NCBI GenBank assembly: GCA_032355985.1
Contig: JAUKVZ010000010.1
Span: forward strand, 1-64,000
Origin: Sarcodiotheca gaudichaudii
Taxonomy: Eukaryota; Rhodophyta; Florideophyceae; Gigartinales; Solieriaceae
DNA: 64,000 nucleotides
Direction: 5' to 3'
Of this stretch, positions 1 to 10,484 are shown piece by piece; position 1 is the stretch's first letter; each line of letters starts with the position of its first letter. The position numbers and the translations under genes are program-made. Below the pieces are notes generated by a model. The model was not told the DNA's origin. It did not search any database and was given only the letters and a program-made list of their open reading frames with translations.

Positions 1-1037
1 ACTATAATACTTAGTGATCCTATCATTGCTAAGTTTATTGCTAATTGCGCATGCCAAGACGTAGTAAGGATTTCATACAATCCTTTATGGCCTTCTCCTG
101 TAAAGGGACCTTTATGTGCTTCTAAGATTTCTTTCATACTGTGGCCTATGCCCCAGTTAGTTCTATACATGTGACCTGCAATTAAAAAGAGAACAGCTAA
201 TGCAAGATGATGATGTGCTATATCTGTTAACCATAATGATTGACTTTGTGGATGAAATCCACCTAAAAATGTTAAAATAGCTGTTCCTGCACCTTCGCTT
301 GTACCGAATACATGGTTTGCTTGATCTGGGTTTGATGCATATTCTCCCCACTGACCTGTAAAAAATGCTTGCAAACCACTTGGATGTGGAAGTGTAGTAG
401 TGAAATTATTCCATCCTATGTGTTGTCCTCTTGACTCTGGTATTGCGACATGTACAAGATGCCCTGTCCATGCTAGTGAGCTTACACCAAATAATCCAGA
501 TAAATGGTGGTTTAATCTAGATTCATTATTTTTGAACCACGATAATCCTGGTTTAAATTTTGGTTGTAAGTGCAACCAACCAGCAAACAGCATTACTGCT
601 GACAAAATTAACAGTAGTAGTGCTCCACTATATAAATCATTATTCGTTCTCATACCAATTGTATACCACCAATGGTATAGTCCTGAAAAACTTATATCGA
701 CTGGATAAGAAGCTCCACCTTTGGTAAATGCTTTGATTGCAGGTTGACCAAAATGTGGATCCCATATTGCGTGAGCTATTGGTTTAGTTTTTAATGGTTT
801 AATAACCCATTCTTCAAAATTACCTTGCCAAGCAACGTGAAATAAGTTACCTGATGTCCATAAGAATATAATTGCTATATGTCCAAAGTGTGATGCAAAG
901 ATTTTTTGGTATAGATTTTCTTCTGTCATACCATCATGACTTTCAAAATCATGTGCAGTAGCTATACCATACCAAATTCTTCTTGTGGTAGGATCTTGAG
1001 CTAGCGCTTCGCTGAATTTCGGAAATTTTGTTCCCAT
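1..1037 (-). CDS. psaB: Photosystem I P700 apoprotein A2, 5' part (truncated by window edge)
   Basis: About 345 codons of the N-terminal half are present, and the gene runs off the left edge in an open frame. The protein starts [12 protein letters not shown] and continues with [19 protein letters not shown], which is diagnostic of PsaB rather than PsaA. PsaB pairs with PsaA to hold P700, the A0/A1 cofactors and half of the FX cluster in the thylakoid membrane. The FX-binding cysteines lie in the missing half. The start ATG is 23 nt after the psaA stop, and an AGGAG-like site sits about 14 nt upstream of it, consistent with a psaA-psaB operon. Positions 1-160 resemble 2221-2390 only because PsaA and PsaB are paralogues. 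Confidence 0.97.
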   Translation of the reverse strand, partial: MGTKFPKFSEALAQDPTTRRIWYGIATAHDFESHDGMTEENLYQKIFASHFGHIAIIFLWTSGNLFHVAWQGNFEEWVIKPLKTKPIAHAIWDPHFGQPAIKAFTKGGASYPVDISFSGLYHWWYTIGMRTNNDLYSGALLLLILSAVMLFAGWLHLQPKFKPGLSWFKNNESRLNHHLSGLFGVSSLAWTGHLVHVAIPESRGQHIGWNNFTTTLPHPSGLQAFFTGQWGEYASNPDQANHVFGTSEGAGTAILTFLGGFHPQSQSLWLTDIAHHHLALAVLFLIAGHMYRTNWGIGHSMKEILEAHKGPFTGEGHKGLYEILTTSWHAQLAINLAMIGSLSII

Positions 1038-1060
1038 GTTTTATTTACTTAACTCCTATT

Positions 1061-3319
1061 TTATCCTACAGATATTATTCTTGCTAAGAAAAACGCCCAA
1101 GTTGTACCTATTCCACCTAGCAAATAATGTGCTACACCAACAGCTCTTCCCTGTGTTATACTTAAAGCTCTCGATTGGATCGCTGGAGCCACTTTCACTT
1201 TATTATGTGCCCAAATAATTGATTCTATAAGCTCTTGCCAGTATCCTCGTCCACTGAATAAAAACATTAAACTAAATGCCCAAACAAAGTGTGCACCTAA
1301 AAATATTAGTCCATAAGCAGATAATGACGAACCATACGATTGAATTACTTGTGAAGCTTGTGCCCATAAAAAGTCTCTTAACCATCCATTGATAGTAATT
1401 GCGCTTTGTGCAAAATTACCTCCTGTTATATGAGATACTGTTCCCGTAGGTGAAACACTACCCCATACATCTGATTGCATTTTCCAACTAAAATGAAATA
1501 TTACAATTGATAGAGAGTTGTACATCCAAAATAATCCTAGAAATACATGATCCCAGCCTGAAACCTGACATGTTCCGCCACGTCCGGGTCCATCACAAGG
1601 AAAACGAAATCCTAGATCTGATTTATCAGGAATAAGTCTCGAGTTTCTTGCAAATAAAAATCCTTTTACTAGTATTAAAACAGAAACATGGATCGTGAAG
1701 GCGTGTATATGATGAACCATAAAATCTGCAGTTCCAAGGGATATTGGCATCATTGCAACTTTGTTTCCGATAGAAACAATGTCACCACCAAATGCATAGC
1801 TTGCTGTAGCCAAAGAGTTAGGGCTTGTATTACTTGGTGCTAGTGTATGAATATTTTGTACCCATTGTGCAAAAATTGGTTGTAATTGAATAGCCGTATC
1901 AGAAAACATATCTTGAGATCTACCAAGTGCTCTCATTGTATCATTATGGATATACAAGCCAAATGAATGAAATCCTAGAAATATACAAACCCAATTTAAA
2001 TGAGAGATAATAGCATCGCGGTGTCTTATTACCCTGTCTAATACATTATTATAGTTTTGCGCCGGATTATAGTCCCTAACCATAAAAATTGAAGCATGTG
2101 CTCCTGCACCAACAATACAAAATCCACCTATCCACATATGATGAGTGAATAAAGATAATTGCGTTGGATAATCAGTAGCTATATATGGATATGGAGGCAT
2201 TGCATACATGTGGTGTGCCACAATAATACTAAGTGATCCTATCATAGCTAAATTAATCGCTAATTGTGCATGCCAAGATGTAGTTAAAACTTCGTAAAGA
2301 CCTTTGTGTCCCTCTCCTGTAAATGGACCTTTATGAGCTTCTAAAATTTCTTTCATGCTGTGACCTATACCCCAGTTCGTACGGTACATATGTCCTGCTA
2401 CTATAAATAAAACAGCTAAAGCTAAATGATGATGCGCTGTGTCACTTAACCATAAACCGCCAGTTACAGGATTAAGCCCTCCTTTAAAAGTCAAAAAATC
2501 AGAGTATTCATTCCAATTTAAAGTAAAGAAAGGTAAAATACCTTTGTTGAAACTAGGATACAATTGAGCTATTAATTCTCTATTAACTAAAAACTCGTGA
2601 GGTAATGGTAGTTCTTGGGCTGAAACACCAGCATCTAGTAATTTGTTTATTGGTAATGCAACATGAATTTGATGACCGGCCCATCCCAGGCAACCTAACC
2701 CAAGTAGCCCTGCCAAATGATGGTTCATCATAGATTCTACATTTTGAAACCATTCTAGTTTCGGTGCTGCTTTATGGTAATGAAACCAGCCAGCAAATAC
2801 CATAAGTGCTGACATTACAAGACCACCAATAGCAGTTGCATATAGCTGAGTTTCTGTTGTTATGCCAGATGCTCTCCATAACTGAAAAAAACCAGAAGTA
2901 ATTTGGATACCTTGAAAACCTCCACCAACATCTCCATTTAGAATTTCTTGCCCTACAATTGGCCATACGATTTGAGCACTTGGCTTAATTGTAGTTGGAT
3001 TACTTAACCATGCAACATAATTAGAGAACCTAGCACCATGAAAGTACATTCCACTTAGCCATAAAAATATAACTGCTAATTGTCCGAAATGTGCACTGAA
3101 GATTTTTCTAGAGACTTCTTCCAGTGAACTTGTATGACTGTCAAAATCGTGAGCATCAGCGTGTAAATTCCATATCCATGTTGTTGTTTTTGGTCCTTTT
3201 GCAAGGGTTCTTGAAAAATGGCCAGGTTTTGCCCATTTTTCAAATGATGTGCTTACAGGATTTTTATCTACAGTTACTTTGACCTTTTTTGCCTCTTGCT
3301 CTTTTGAGCTAATTGTCAT
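1061..3319 (-). CDS. psaA: Photosystem I P700 apoprotein A1
   Basis: This 752-residue protein has the usual PsaA length. The N-terminus contains the family sequence [20 protein letters not shown], followed by many His-rich membrane helices that ligate chlorophyll. The FX 4Fe-4S ligands are visible in [12 protein letters not shown], with cysteines near residues 574 and 583. PsaA forms the heterodimeric PSI core with PsaB, which follows it on the same strand. A GAGAGGA stretch just before the ATG can act as the ribosome-binding site. The 220-nt upstream region to accB is AT-rich and probably holds the operon promoter, but I could not single out a convincing -35/-10 pair. Confidence 0.98.
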   Translation of the reverse strand: MTISSKEQEAKKVKVTVDKNPVSTSFEKWAKPGHFSRTLAKGPKTTTWIWNLHADAHDFDSHTSSLEEVSRKIFSAHFGQLAVIFLWLSGMYFHGARFSNYVAWLSNPTTIKPSAQIVWPIVGQEILNGDVGGGFQGIQITSGFFQLWRASGITTETQLYATAIGGLVMSALMVFAGWFHYHKAAPKLEWFQNVESMMNHHLAGLLGLGCLGWAGHQIHVALPINKLLDAGVSAQELPLPHEFLVNRELIAQLYPSFNKGILPFFTLNWNEYSDFLTFKGGLNPVTGGLWLSDTAHHHLALAVLFIVAGHMYRTNWGIGHSMKEILEAHKGPFTGEGHKGLYEVLTTSWHAQLAINLAMIGSLSIIVAHHMYAMPPYPYIATDYPTQLSLFTHHMWIGGFCIVGAGAHASIFMVRDYNPAQNYNNVLDRVIRHRDAIISHLNWVCIFLGFHSFGLYIHNDTMRALGRSQDMFSDTAIQLQPIFAQWVQNIHTLAPSNTSPNSLATASYAFGGDIVSIGNKVAMMPISLGTADFMVHHIHAFTIHVSVLILVKGFLFARNSRLIPDKSDLGFRFPCDGPGRGGTCQVSGWDHVFLGLFWMYNSLSIVIFHFSWKMQSDVWGSVSPTGTVSHITGGNFAQSAITINGWLRDFLWAQASQVIQSYGSSLSAYGLIFLGAHFVWAFSLMFLFSGRGYWQELIESIIWAHNKVKVAPAIQSRALSITQGRAVGVAHYLLGGIGTTWAFFLARIISVG

Positions 3320-3540
3320 CGAGTTTTTCCTCTCTATTTATTTCTTAAAACGAGACAAGGTATAAAACGCTCATATTGTAAAGATAGATATCTGGTTTAA
3401 CTAATATTAAAATAGTAGTTTTAGATACTGTCTTTTTTACAGATTTCTTTATTATTATATACGAGTTTTTATATTAGTACTATATTATAAATATAATAAC
3501 TGTTGTATTTAAAATCTGTTAACAATAGTTAAAATTTCAC

Positions 3541-4011
3541 TTATTTTGAAATTGGTTTAACTTTCATTAATGCTTGTCCACAATCAATTACGTCTCCGTC
3601 CTTTACTAGTATTTCCATAATCTCGCCATTAACTTCAGCTTCTATTTCATTCATTAGTTTCATAGCCTCAATTATACAAATAATTTGCTCTTGTCGGACT
3701 ATATCATGAAGTTTAACAAAGGCAGGTTCATTTGGTCCAGGCGATTTATAGAATGTACCAACCATGGGTGATACAATTGTTAAGTATTTATTAGAATCAT
3801 CTTTTTTTTCTTTTATATTTGTTGTGTCTTTTGACAAAACTTCTATCTCTTTGTTTGTACTTAAATTGTTCGTATGCAAATTGTCTGTCCTTTTTACAGA
3901 TTGTGCGTTAATGACAAGCTTAAAAGTATTACTTGTTATTTTTATTTTTGCTATTTGCTTATCTTGAAGTGAAGATAGAAGCTTTTTAAGGTCTTTTATT
4001 TGAAATTTCAT
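3541..4011 (-). CDS. accB: Acetyl-CoA carboxylase biotin carboxyl carrier protein
   Basis: This 156-residue protein has a C-terminal biotinyl domain with the attachment motif EAMKLMNEI; the biotinylated lysine would be about Lys118. The N-terminal third (LKKLLSSLQ...) and a low-complexity Asn/Lys/Thr linker match the usual BCCP layout. It carries carboxybiotin between biotin carboxylase and carboxyltransferase in malonyl-CoA synthesis, the first step of plastid fatty acid synthesis. In red algae several ACC subunits are plastid-encoded; only accB is in this window. It lies directly downstream of the petP-like gene on the same strand, with a 9-nt gap, so the two are probably co-transcribed. 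Confidence 0.95.
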   Translation of the reverse strand: MKFQIKDLKKLLSSLQDKQIAKIKITSNTFKLVINAQSVKRTDNLHTNNLSTNKEIEVLSKDTTNIKEKKDDSNKYLTIVSPMVGTFYKSPGPNEPAFVKLHDIVRQEQIICIIEAMKLMNEIEAEVNGEIMEILVKDGDVIDCGQALMKVKPISK

Positions 4012-4020
4012 ATAACTTGT

Positions 4021-4227
4021 TTAGTATTTTTTTGTATTAAATATATATTCTAATTCCTCAGGCAGCATCCATATTCTGCTATTGTCTGAGAATTCTATAA
4101 CTGGAGCACTACTCTTCTCATTAATTATTTTGCTTCCAATAATTTGACCAGATTGGTTTAAGTAGCTAACTATTTTTATATGAGTTTTGAGCTTTATATT
4201 TTTTGTTTTCACAATTTTGCGGTACAT
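4021..4227 (-). CDS. petP: Small SH3-like protein, probable cytochrome b6f subunit PetP
   Basis: This 68-residue protein has a short basic N-terminus, then a beta-rich stretch (GQIIGSKIINEKSSAPVIEFSD) and a conserved tail, RIWMLPEELEYIF. The pattern of an SH3-like barrel ending in a W-x-L/F-x-E-E-L-E motif resembles cyanobacterial and red algal PetP, a peripheral subunit of the b6f complex on the stromal side. The start ATG is the only good in-frame choice. The family call rests on motif recognition without a search, so a different small SH3-fold protein cannot be excluded. Confidence 0.6.
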   Translation of the reverse strand: MYRKIVKTKNIKLKTHIKIVSYLNQSGQIIGSKIINEKSSAPVIEFSDNSRIWMLPEELEYIFNTKKY

Positions 4228-4413
4228 ATTGTTTACCTATTTATGGACACTGAATTATACTTGAGTGTAAATTAATCACCTCTATTCTACATGACTTAAT
4301 TTTAGTAAAATAAATCCTTATAATGTGATTTAATGAATTTATAATGGATAAAGGATGAATAATCAATAGCAATAGCTAGATTAATATTTTTATTTACAGG
4401 TAAAATAGTAACA

Positions 4414-6090
4414 ATGTTAATAGCAGACGACTTAGATGAATTATTAGATATTTTGCCCGACTTTGTGCGTTGTCCCTTAGAACAACATCCCCAAAATAAG
4501 TTCTTACTTGAGGTAGTAATGGACTTAGGTAGAAGACCAGAAGCACGTTTTCCCAGTGGTCCTGAGTATTTATCTGGCAGAATAATTTCATGGCAGGATT
4601 TAGATTATTGCATAAAGCGAACAGGTAATTTCAGTGGTGATAACCGTTCTGGTATTGAGCGGACTTTACATCGTATTAGCTCTATCCGGAATAGAAAAGG
4701 TAATATTATTGGATTAACCTGCCGAGTTGGTAGAGCTATTTTTGGTACGATTAGTGTTATTAGAGATTTACTAGAAGATGGCCGATCTTTACTTCTACTT
4801 GGTAAACCAGGAGTAGGAAAAACAACTGCAATTAGAGAAATAGCAAGAGTTCTTGCAGATGAAATGGAAAAAAGAGTTGTAATCATTGATACTTCTAATG
4901 AAATAGCAGGAGATGGCGATATACCGCATCCAGCTATTGGAAGGGCACGTAGAATGCAGGTAGCAAGACCTGAATTGCAGCACCAGGTAATGATTGAAGC
5001 TGTTGAAAATCATATGCCAGAGGTAATCATTATTGATGAAATTGGTACAGAGCTAGAAGCTTTAGCTGCTCGTACAATAGCTGAAAGAGGTGTCCAATTA
5101 GTAGGTACTGCCCATGGTAATTACTTAGAAAGCTTAATAAAAAACCCTACTCTCTCAGATTTAATAGGTGGTATACAGTATGTCACATTAGGAGATGATG
5201 AAGCTAAACGTAGAGGTTCTCAGAAAAGTATTTTAGAAAGAAAAACTTCACCAGCTTTTCAAATTGCTATTGAAATCCATACGCGTGACAATTGGATTGT
5301 ACATGAAAAAGTTGATCAAACAATAGACCAGATCCTCCAGGGCTCTACTTTATGGACACAACGTCGACAATTTCTGGATAATGGTTCTATATGCATTGAA
5401 TGTGAAAGATATACTTCAAAAGATTTTTCGGCTCATCTTAACCAAAGTAATATGTGGAAGCATTCTAAAACAGGTAATTTTAAAAACAATAATAGTTTAG
5501 ATAAATTTGTTGACTCAAATCGGCAAAAAATGAATGAGTTATTCTCTGATAGACATAGAGTTGTCGATTTGCAAGTTTCATCTCAGAATAGTCATTCTTC
5601 TATTACCTTATATCCATATTCTGTTGATTTACAGCAATTAGAAGCAATTATTCAGACACTGCAATTACCTATTAAAGTTACTCAAAACATCTTGAAATCA
5701 GATGTTGTTTTAGCATTGCGAGCAAATGTTAAACAGAATACAAAATTAAGACAAATCGCTAAGTCGAGACATATTACGATATATACAGTACAAGTAAATA
5801 CAGTGCCTTATCTCACTAGAGCTTTGAAACAGATCTTAACCATTAATAAAGTTCCCTATCTAAATTGGCAAAAATTATGTGATAATAAGAGAATTACTGA
5901 AATTGTCGCCTTATCCGAAGCTCGCATGGCCATTAAAAAGATTGTTTTTCATAAAAAACAGTCTGTTGAACTGCTTCCACGTATAGCTAATTTACGAAAG
6001 TTACAGCATCAGTTAATAGAATCTTATCATTTAAGATCAAGGAGTTTTGGAGAAGAGCCAAATAGAAGCCTTAGAATCTATCCATCATGA
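4414..6090 (+). CDS. ycf45: Ycf45: AAA-type ATPase with C-terminal R3H domain
   Basis: This 558-residue protein has a P-loop GKPGVGKTT at about residues 130-138 and a Walker B (VIIIDEIG) near residue 209. Its C-terminal R3H-like module contains R-K-L-Q-H followed by SFGEEPNRSLRIYP. The family is widespread in cyanobacteria and red plastids and looks like an ATP-dependent single-stranded nucleic-acid-binding protein; its exact role is not established. The central segment (about 330-400) is Asn/Lys/Ser-rich and probably a flexible linker. It is divergently oriented from petP-accB across a 186-nt gap and is followed by acpP on the same strand. Confidence 0.93.
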   Translation: MLIADDLDELLDILPDFVRCPLEQHPQNKFLLEVVMDLGRRPEARFPSGPEYLSGRIISWQDLDYCIKRTGNFSGDNRSGIERTLHRISSIRNRKGNIIGLTCRVGRAIFGTISVIRDLLEDGRSLLLLGKPGVGKTTAIREIARVLADEMEKRVVIIDTSNEIAGDGDIPHPAIGRARRMQVARPELQHQVMIEAVENHMPEVIIIDEIGTELEALAARTIAERGVQLVGTAHGNYLESLIKNPTLSDLIGGIQYVTLGDDEAKRRGSQKSILERKTSPAFQIAIEIHTRDNWIVHEKVDQTIDQILQGSTLWTQRRQFLDNGSICIECERYTSKDFSAHLNQSNMWKHSKTGNFKNNNSLDKFVDSNRQKMNELFSDRHRVVDLQVSSQNSHSSITLYPYSVDLQQLEAIIQTLQLPIKVTQNILKSDVVLALRANVKQNTKLRQIAKSRHITIYTVQVNTVPYLTRALKQILTINKVPYLNWQKLCDNKRITEIVALSEARMAIKKIVFHKKQSVELLPRIANLRKLQHQLIESYHLRSRSFGEEPNRSLRIYPS

Positions 6091-6195
6091 TAATTTTTAG
6101 TTAAACTATAGATTTAAAGATGCTTTTCCTTTAATATAGTTATAAGTTATCATCTCTACTTTTTTTATATTTATAAATTTACAAAATATTAAACT

Positions 6196-6447
6196 ATGTC
6201 ATTAGATCAAGTAATTTTTGAAAGAGTACAAAATATAGTTGCTCAGCAGCTAGGTGTTAAAAAAACAGAAGTAACAGAAGAAGCTAATTTTGCTAATGAT
6301 TTAGGTGCTGATTCATTAGATACTGTAGAGCTAGTAATGGCTATTGAAGAAGAATTTTCTATTGAGATACCAGATGAAGATGCTGAAACCATAAGAACTT
6401 TAGGTCAAGCAGTCCAATTTATTCAAAATGTAGTTGCAAAGGTATAG
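6196..6447 (+). CDS. acpP: Acyl carrier protein
   Basis: This 83-residue acidic four-helix protein carries the phosphopantetheine attachment motif GADSLDTVE, with the serine at about position 40. It carries growing acyl chains in plastid type II fatty acid synthesis. Together with accB in this window it represents the plastid-encoded part of that pathway. It follows ycf45 by 105 nt on the same strand and ends 7 nt before the 3' end of trnS, which is on the opposite strand. Confidence 0.97.
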   Translation: MSLDQVIFERVQNIVAQQLGVKKTEVTEEANFANDLGADSLDTVELVMAIEEEFSIEIPDEDAETIRTLGQAVQFIQNVVAKV

Positions 6448-6454
6448 AAAAATA

Positions 6455-6540
6455 CGGAGAGGGTGGGATTCGAACCCACGGAACCTTACGGTTCATCTGA
6501 TTTCAAATCAGACGCAATAAACCAACTCTACCACCTCTCC
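6455..6540 (-). tRNA. trnS(uga): tRNA-Ser(UGA)
   Basis: This 86-nt class II tRNA has a perfect 7-bp acceptor (GGAGAGG/CCTCTCC). The anticodon loop is TTTGAAA (anticodon TGA), the long variable arm is closed by AACC/GGTT, and the T-arm is GTGGG-TTCGAAT-CCCAC. The discriminator is G, as usual for serine. It would read UCN codons. Confidence 0.96.
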
Positions 6541-6623
6541 AATGTTATAGATAGTATGATAACAGATTAAAGACTATAAAACAATTATAATCTTATAGTC
6601 TTGAACTTGTCTATTTACAATTT

Positions 6624-7049
6624 CTATTCATATGTTGCTTTTCCAGTAAATTTTTTCTTGATAGGATTATCATTCTTGCCGATTGAATGTTGTATATTCC
6701 CTACACTTTTTCTGCCAGGATTAACTTTTTCAGGGAAAACACCATCTTTTGGATGTAAATATTGCACTTCACCTCCAGGAAAAACTCTATATACCTTAAA
6801 GTCCTTAATCTTAAAGTTATCTTTTAGTTGTTCACTTAATGCGAGGCATTGTTCTTTTCTTGCTAAGTATAAGAGATTGTCACCCTCTCGCATCATAGCT
6901 GACCCACCAGTTGGCATTTCAAAAATTTGCTCCTTTTTGCTAGTCCAAGTGATTGCATATTTTTCTTCAGTTTCGGCAGCTCTCAACCATCCTCCTGTGC
7001 TGCCTCCAAACGCAGGAGAAGGCATTTTTAAATCAATAGTGTTACTCAT
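6624..7049 (-). CDS. psaD: Photosystem I subunit II
   Basis: This 141-residue protein has typical PsaD motifs: [13 protein letters not shown] near the N-terminus and [14 protein letters not shown] centrally, with the basic C-terminal region [17 protein letters not shown]. PsaD is the stromal PSI subunit that docks ferredoxin and stabilises PsaC. Its length matches the cyanobacterial/red algal form, without the N-terminal extension of plant PsaD. It is encoded on the minus strand downstream of acsF-side sequence, separated by 134 nt. An antisense open frame covers the same bases but has no recognisable product. Confidence 0.97.
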   Translation of the reverse strand: MSNTIDLKMPSPAFGGSTGGWLRAAETEEKYAITWTSKKEQIFEMPTGGSAMMREGDNLLYLARKEQCLALSEQLKDNFKIKDFKVYRVFPGGEVQYLHPKDGVFPEKVNPGRKSVGNIQHSIGKNDNPIKKKFTGKATYE

Positions 7050-7183
7050 TTAATGGTCTTAGTATTTGTTATAAGAAAATATATATTATTATTATATTTA
7101 TTAATTATGTTATTCGATAAAAAAGAAATAAAGCTTTATGAAATTTTAATATTGAACTAAAAAGATAGATTTATCTTATATTC

Positions 7184-8233
7184 TCACTTTATTGTAAAAA
7201 ATACTTGGGCAGATTCAATAGGTGGTATCATGTATAGTTTCATTAGTTTAATGCCTAGTCCTATATATATTGGGCACTTGTATAAAATCTTAATGAGTCT
7301 TGCATTATTTTGCTTGTCAATCTCTATTAACATTCTGTTATCTGCTGCACATTCATCTAAATATCTAAAGAAAGCCGGTTCGTCTATATTTAGTGCGACA
7401 GGAAAAATACGTGAAGCGCTTTCATTGGTCTTCCTAATTACTTGCATATCGTATTGTCTTGGGTCTAAACCAATTGATTTATAAAAATCAGATCTTTGAA
7501 AATCATTCAGATACATTGTTACGAAGACACTTAAAAGAAAAAAACGACACCACAATTTAGATTTGAAATTATTTAAAAATTTAGGTTGAGATTTTAATAA
7601 TGCAGCAAAAAAGTCACCATGACGGTTTTCATCTTGGCACCAGTTTTCAAAGAATTTGAAAATAGGATAAATTCTATGTTCAGGATGTTTTTCTAAATGT
7701 CTATATATTGTTATGTATCTCCAGTATCCTATCTTTTCTGATAAATATGTTGCATAAAATATGAATTTCGGAGAAAAAAAAGTATACTTTCTGCTTTTAG
7801 TGAGAAAGCCTAGATCTAAAGATAAATTAAAATCACCTATTGCTTTGTTTAAGAAGCCTGCATGCCTAGCTTCATCTCTTGACATTAGCAAAAAACATTC
7901 AGCTATAATAGGATTGCTTTTTTGTAATCTTCTGGATAATTCTTTATATAACAAAAAACCTGAAAACTCGGCTGTACATGATCTTTCTAAAAATTCTATA
8001 AATAAGCTTTTTGTTGTAGTGTCTAATTTTTGCCAAGATTGCTCAAATTCTTCATCTCTGATAAAATGTTGGCGATTATAATCAGCTCGAAATTCTTTAA
8101 GTAGTGCTTGAAACTCTTCAATATTAGAAGAAATATCCAATTGAGCCATTTCTTCGAAGTCGGTTGTGTAAAATCTAGGAGTAAGTAAAGTTTCTTTAAT
8201 CTTTGATTTTGGTGTATCTATAGTACTTTGCAT
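7184..8233 (-). CDS. acsF: Mg-protoporphyrin IX monomethyl ester oxidative cyclase (aerobic)
   Basis: This 349-residue protein matches the AcsF/CHL27/Ycf59 diiron family. It has the iron-binding E-x-x-H motifs in [19 protein letters not shown] (about residue 140) and [12 protein letters not shown] (about residue 205), and the N-terminal [15 protein letters not shown]. It forms the isocyclic E-ring of chlorophyll with O2, converting Mg-protoporphyrin monomethyl ester to protochlorophyllide. In green plants the gene is nuclear; plastid retention is a red-lineage trait. The gene is divergent from petN-petM; the 192-nt gap probably holds promoters for both directions. Confidence 0.97.
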   Translation of the reverse strand: MQSTIDTPKSKIKETLLTPRFYTTDFEEMAQLDISSNIEEFQALLKEFRADYNRQHFIRDEEFEQSWQKLDTTTKSLFIEFLERSCTAEFSGFLLYKELSRRLQKSNPIIAECFLLMSRDEARHAGFLNKAIGDFNLSLDLGFLTKSRKYTFFSPKFIFYATYLSEKIGYWRYITIYRHLEKHPEHRIYPIFKFFENWCQDENRHGDFFAALLKSQPKFLNNFKSKLWCRFFLLSVFVTMYLNDFQRSDFYKSIGLDPRQYDMQVIRKTNESASRIFPVALNIDEPAFFRYLDECAADNRMLIEIDKQNNARLIKILYKCPIYIGLGIKLMKLYMIPPIESAQVFFTIK

Positions 8234-8425
8234 AATATTAAAGAGTAAATGTGAATGATGAAAATTTTAATTTTTTGCTATAATTGCATTATTAAGATTA
8301 TACTAACCTTAACAGTATATTTCTTAATATTGATTAATTTATAAATAAATATTATTTATTAATATTATATAAATTAGAGTTATCATATAAAAGGTTACAA
8401 TAATATATTTGAGGAGTAAAGATAT

Positions 8426-8518
8426 ATGATAGATATAATTAGTCTAGGCTGGGGTTCTTTTTTGGCAGTATTCACATTTTCAGTTGCTTTAGTCGTTTGG
8501 GGCAGAAATGGCTTCTAA
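8426..8518 (+). CDS. petN: Cytochrome b6f complex subunit VIII (PetN)
   Basis: This 30-residue single-helix protein ([15 protein letters not shown]...VVWGRNGF) has the invariant PetN features: LGWG at the start of the helix and VWGRNG at the end. An AGGAG site lies 10 nt upstream of the ATG. PetN is an essential small membrane subunit of cytochrome b6f. It is followed 37 nt later by petM, so the two small b6f genes form a pair. Confidence 0.95.
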   Translation: MIDIISLGWGSFLAVFTFSVALVVWGRNGF

Positions 8519-8555
8519 CTATATAACTATTCAATATTATAAGGTAATATGATTT

Positions 8556-8654
8556 ATGGCAAGTGAAATTATACAGGTAAGTGTAATTAGTTCAACTTTA
8601 ATACTGTCAGGACTAGTTCTGGGTTTTTTATTACTAAAAATACAAGGAGAATAG
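8556..8654 (+). CDS. petM: Cytochrome b6f complex subunit VII (PetM)
   Basis: This 32-residue protein has one hydrophobic helix and ends in LLLKIQGE, the conserved PetM C-terminus (K-x-Q-G). It starts MASEIIQVS. PetM is a peripheral-helix subunit of the b6f complex. It is co-oriented with petN upstream and secG downstream. The ORF is short, but the C-terminal signature and the petN neighbour make the call reliable. Confidence 0.9.
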   Translation: MASEIIQVSVISSTLILSGLVLGFLLLKIQGE

Positions 8655-8765
8655 AAAATATAAATTTATAAATACTAATATACAATGCATAAATAAAGTG
8701 AAATAAAAATATTCTATGATTAAATTAAATATTGTTAATCAGTTGACTCTTTACATCTATTTAAT

Positions 8766-8978
8766 ATGAAATTAACTTGGTATATAGTAAGTATTCTAAC
8801 AATATTTTTAGTCCTAATTAACAATCCTAAAGCTACTGGTTTAAGTAGTTTTGGTAAACAAAGCAAAATGTTTAATTCTACTCGTAGTACACAAAAAAAC
8901 TTGCAATTAGTTATTGTTATTAATGTTATTTTATTTATATCATTAACGATGGTATTTGCTTCACGTTTTTCAGCATAA
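8766..8978 (+). CDS. secG: SecG-like preprotein translocase subunit (Ycf47)
   Basis: This 70-residue protein has two hydrophobic segments (about residues 4-19 and 48-66). They flank a hydrophilic loop containing the SecG-like stretch NPKATGLSSFGKQSKMFNSTRSTQKNL. SecG associates with SecY/SecE in the thylakoid Sec translocase. Length and topology match plastid Ycf47. The gene lies between petM and ycf36 on the same strand. Confidence 0.88.
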   Translation: MKLTWYIVSILTIFLVLINNPKATGLSSFGKQSKMFNSTRSTQKNLQLVIVINVILFISLTMVFASRFSA

Positions 8979-9035
8979 TTTGATTTATTATTGTTTCGAT
9001 TAAATTAGATATGAAAGAATAAATTAACATACATC

Positions 9036-9533
9036 ATGTGTACATCAAAAAAAAACTGTCCCGTACCCTTTGATCAGCAACCATTAAATGAATATGTTTC
9101 ATTAAAAAAGTCATGTTTTTTTTCTTGGTCTTTACTTGCAATTGATAAATATTTTAATACAATTTTCAGTGTCTTCTTTGTCTTATTTGTTTTACTAATA
9201 CCTTTTATTTCATCTATCTTAAATATAAAAAAAAACTTCATTGCTGTATTTTTGTTAGATATGAACATTGTCACTTTTATTTTTATATGTATTTTTGTTA
9301 GATTATATTTAGGTTGGTCTTATGTTACTAAAAGATTAGCTAGTGCAACAGTTTTTTACGAGGAATCTGGTTGGTATGATGGGCAAATTTGGATTAAAAC
9401 TGTTGATAGCCTAATGAAAGACCGTTTAGTTGGTTTATATCAAATTTTTCCTTTTATAAAAAGAATACAGTATAGTTTAGCGATATTCGTATCTTTATTT
9501 TTTGTAGAAAGTTGGTTATACCATTTACTTTAA
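9036..9533 (+). CDS. ycf36: Ycf36, conserved membrane protein (DUF1230 type)
   Basis: This 165-residue protein has an N-terminal Cys-Pro motif (CPVPFDQQPLNEY). Two central hydrophobic segments (about 40-65 and 70-90) are followed by the family hallmark RLYLGWSYVTKRL...TVFYEESGWYDGQ. The family is conserved in cyanobacteria and plastids, but its function is not established. It is plus-strand, 58 nt after secG and just before trnfM. Confidence 0.93.
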   Translation: MCTSKKNCPVPFDQQPLNEYVSLKKSCFFSWSLLAIDKYFNTIFSVFFVLFVLLIPFISSILNIKKNFIAVFLLDMNIVTFIFICIFVRLYLGWSYVTKRLASATVFYEESGWYDGQIWIKTVDSLMKDRLVGLYQIFPFIKRIQYSLAIFVSLFFVESWLYHLL

Positions 9534-9569
9534 TTTATATTCCGTTATACAATAATATCAGCTGTAAAA

Positions 9570-9586
9570 CGCGGGGTAGAGCAGTT

Positions 9587-9618
<32 letters not shown>

Positions 9619-9643
9619 AGTGGTTCAAATCCATTCCCCGCTA
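9570..9643 (+). tRNA. trnfM(cau): Initiator tRNA-fMet(CAU)
   Basis: This 74-nt tRNA has the anticodon stem CGGG-CTCATAA-CCCG. It shows the three consecutive G-C pairs next to the anticodon loop that mark bacterial initiators, and an unpaired first acceptor position (C1 opposite U72). The T-arm is GTGG-TTCAAAT-CCAT-like. It is the initiator, in contrast to the split CAU tRNA at 51 kb. Confidence 0.95.
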
Positions 9644-9723
9644 TTATCATCTATAATAAAAAATATGTTATATTATCTGTTATTATAATTTTATAAAGTT
9701 TTAAATTTTACGAGAAAATTTTA

Positions 9724-10323
9724 ATGGTGATTGATAATAAGTGCGTTAGGGTAGGTCAAAAAGCACCAAATTTTTGTGCTACTGCTGTATATGATCAAGA
9801 GTTCCAGCAAATGAAGTTGTCTGATTTTCTTGGTAAGTATGTAATATTACTGTTTTACCCTTTAGATTTTACATTTGTCTGTCCCACAGAGATTACAGCT
9901 TTTAGTGATGCCTATAAAGAAATGCAAAAGTTAAATACAGAAATAATGGGTATATCAGTTGATAGTCAGTACTCACATCTTGCCTGGTTACAAACAAATC
10001 GTGATGCAGGGGGTTTAGGTGATTTAAATTATCCTTTGGTCTCTGATTTAAATAAAACTATAAGTGCTGCATACAATGTTTTAACAGAGGATGGAACAGC
10101 TTTGAGAGGTTTATTTATTATAGATAAAGAAGGAGTTATACAGCATGCATTAGTCAATAATTTAGACTTTGGTCGTAGTGTTAATGAAACGTTAAGAACA
10201 TTAAAAGCTATTCAATACGTACAAACACATCCAGATGAAGTTTGTCCTGCCAATTGGGAACCTGGCAATGCAACTATATTTAGTAACCCTAAACAATCAA
10301 AAGAGTACTTTAGTTCAATATAA
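9724..10323 (+). CDS. ycf42: 2-Cys peroxiredoxin (Ycf42)
   Basis: This 199-residue typical 2-Cys peroxiredoxin has a peroxidatic cysteine in [13 protein letters not shown] (about Cys53) and a resolving cysteine in [11 protein letters not shown] (about Cys174). It reduces hydrogen and alkyl peroxides, using thioredoxin-type donors; trxA is also encoded in this window. The neighbour downstream is a decayed heme oxygenase fragment on the same strand. Confidence 0.95.
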   Translation: MVIDNKCVRVGQKAPNFCATAVYDQEFQQMKLSDFLGKYVILLFYPLDFTFVCPTEITAFSDAYKEMQKLNTEIMGISVDSQYSHLAWLQTNRDAGGLGDLNYPLVSDLNKTISAAYNVLTEDGTALRGLFIIDKEGVIQHALVNNLDFGRSVNETLRTLKAIQYVQTHPDEVCPANWEPGNATIFSNPKQSKEYFSSI

Positions 10324-10484
10324 ATTAATATGTTTTTATAATTGTTATCTAGAAAGTTTTTTTGTGTAAACATCAATGAAACTTTATTTTAGAAATAACA
10401 AATCTATATCTATAATATAAAAAAAATTTCATGTTCATTAATTCAGTTCAATAATTATGTGAAAGTATTACAAAATCTTATAGT

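Noticed and set aside
1-2390. Near-duplicate stretches at 1-160 and 2221-2390
   Set aside because: These are the homologous histidine-rich helices of psaB and psaA, an ancient paralogy and not a recent repeat.
6601-7053. Open frame of 150 codons on the plus strand, longer than psaD itself
   Set aside because: It is exactly antisense to psaD, and its translation is Cys/Phe/Pro-rich without any family feature, while the minus strand encodes a textbook PsaD.
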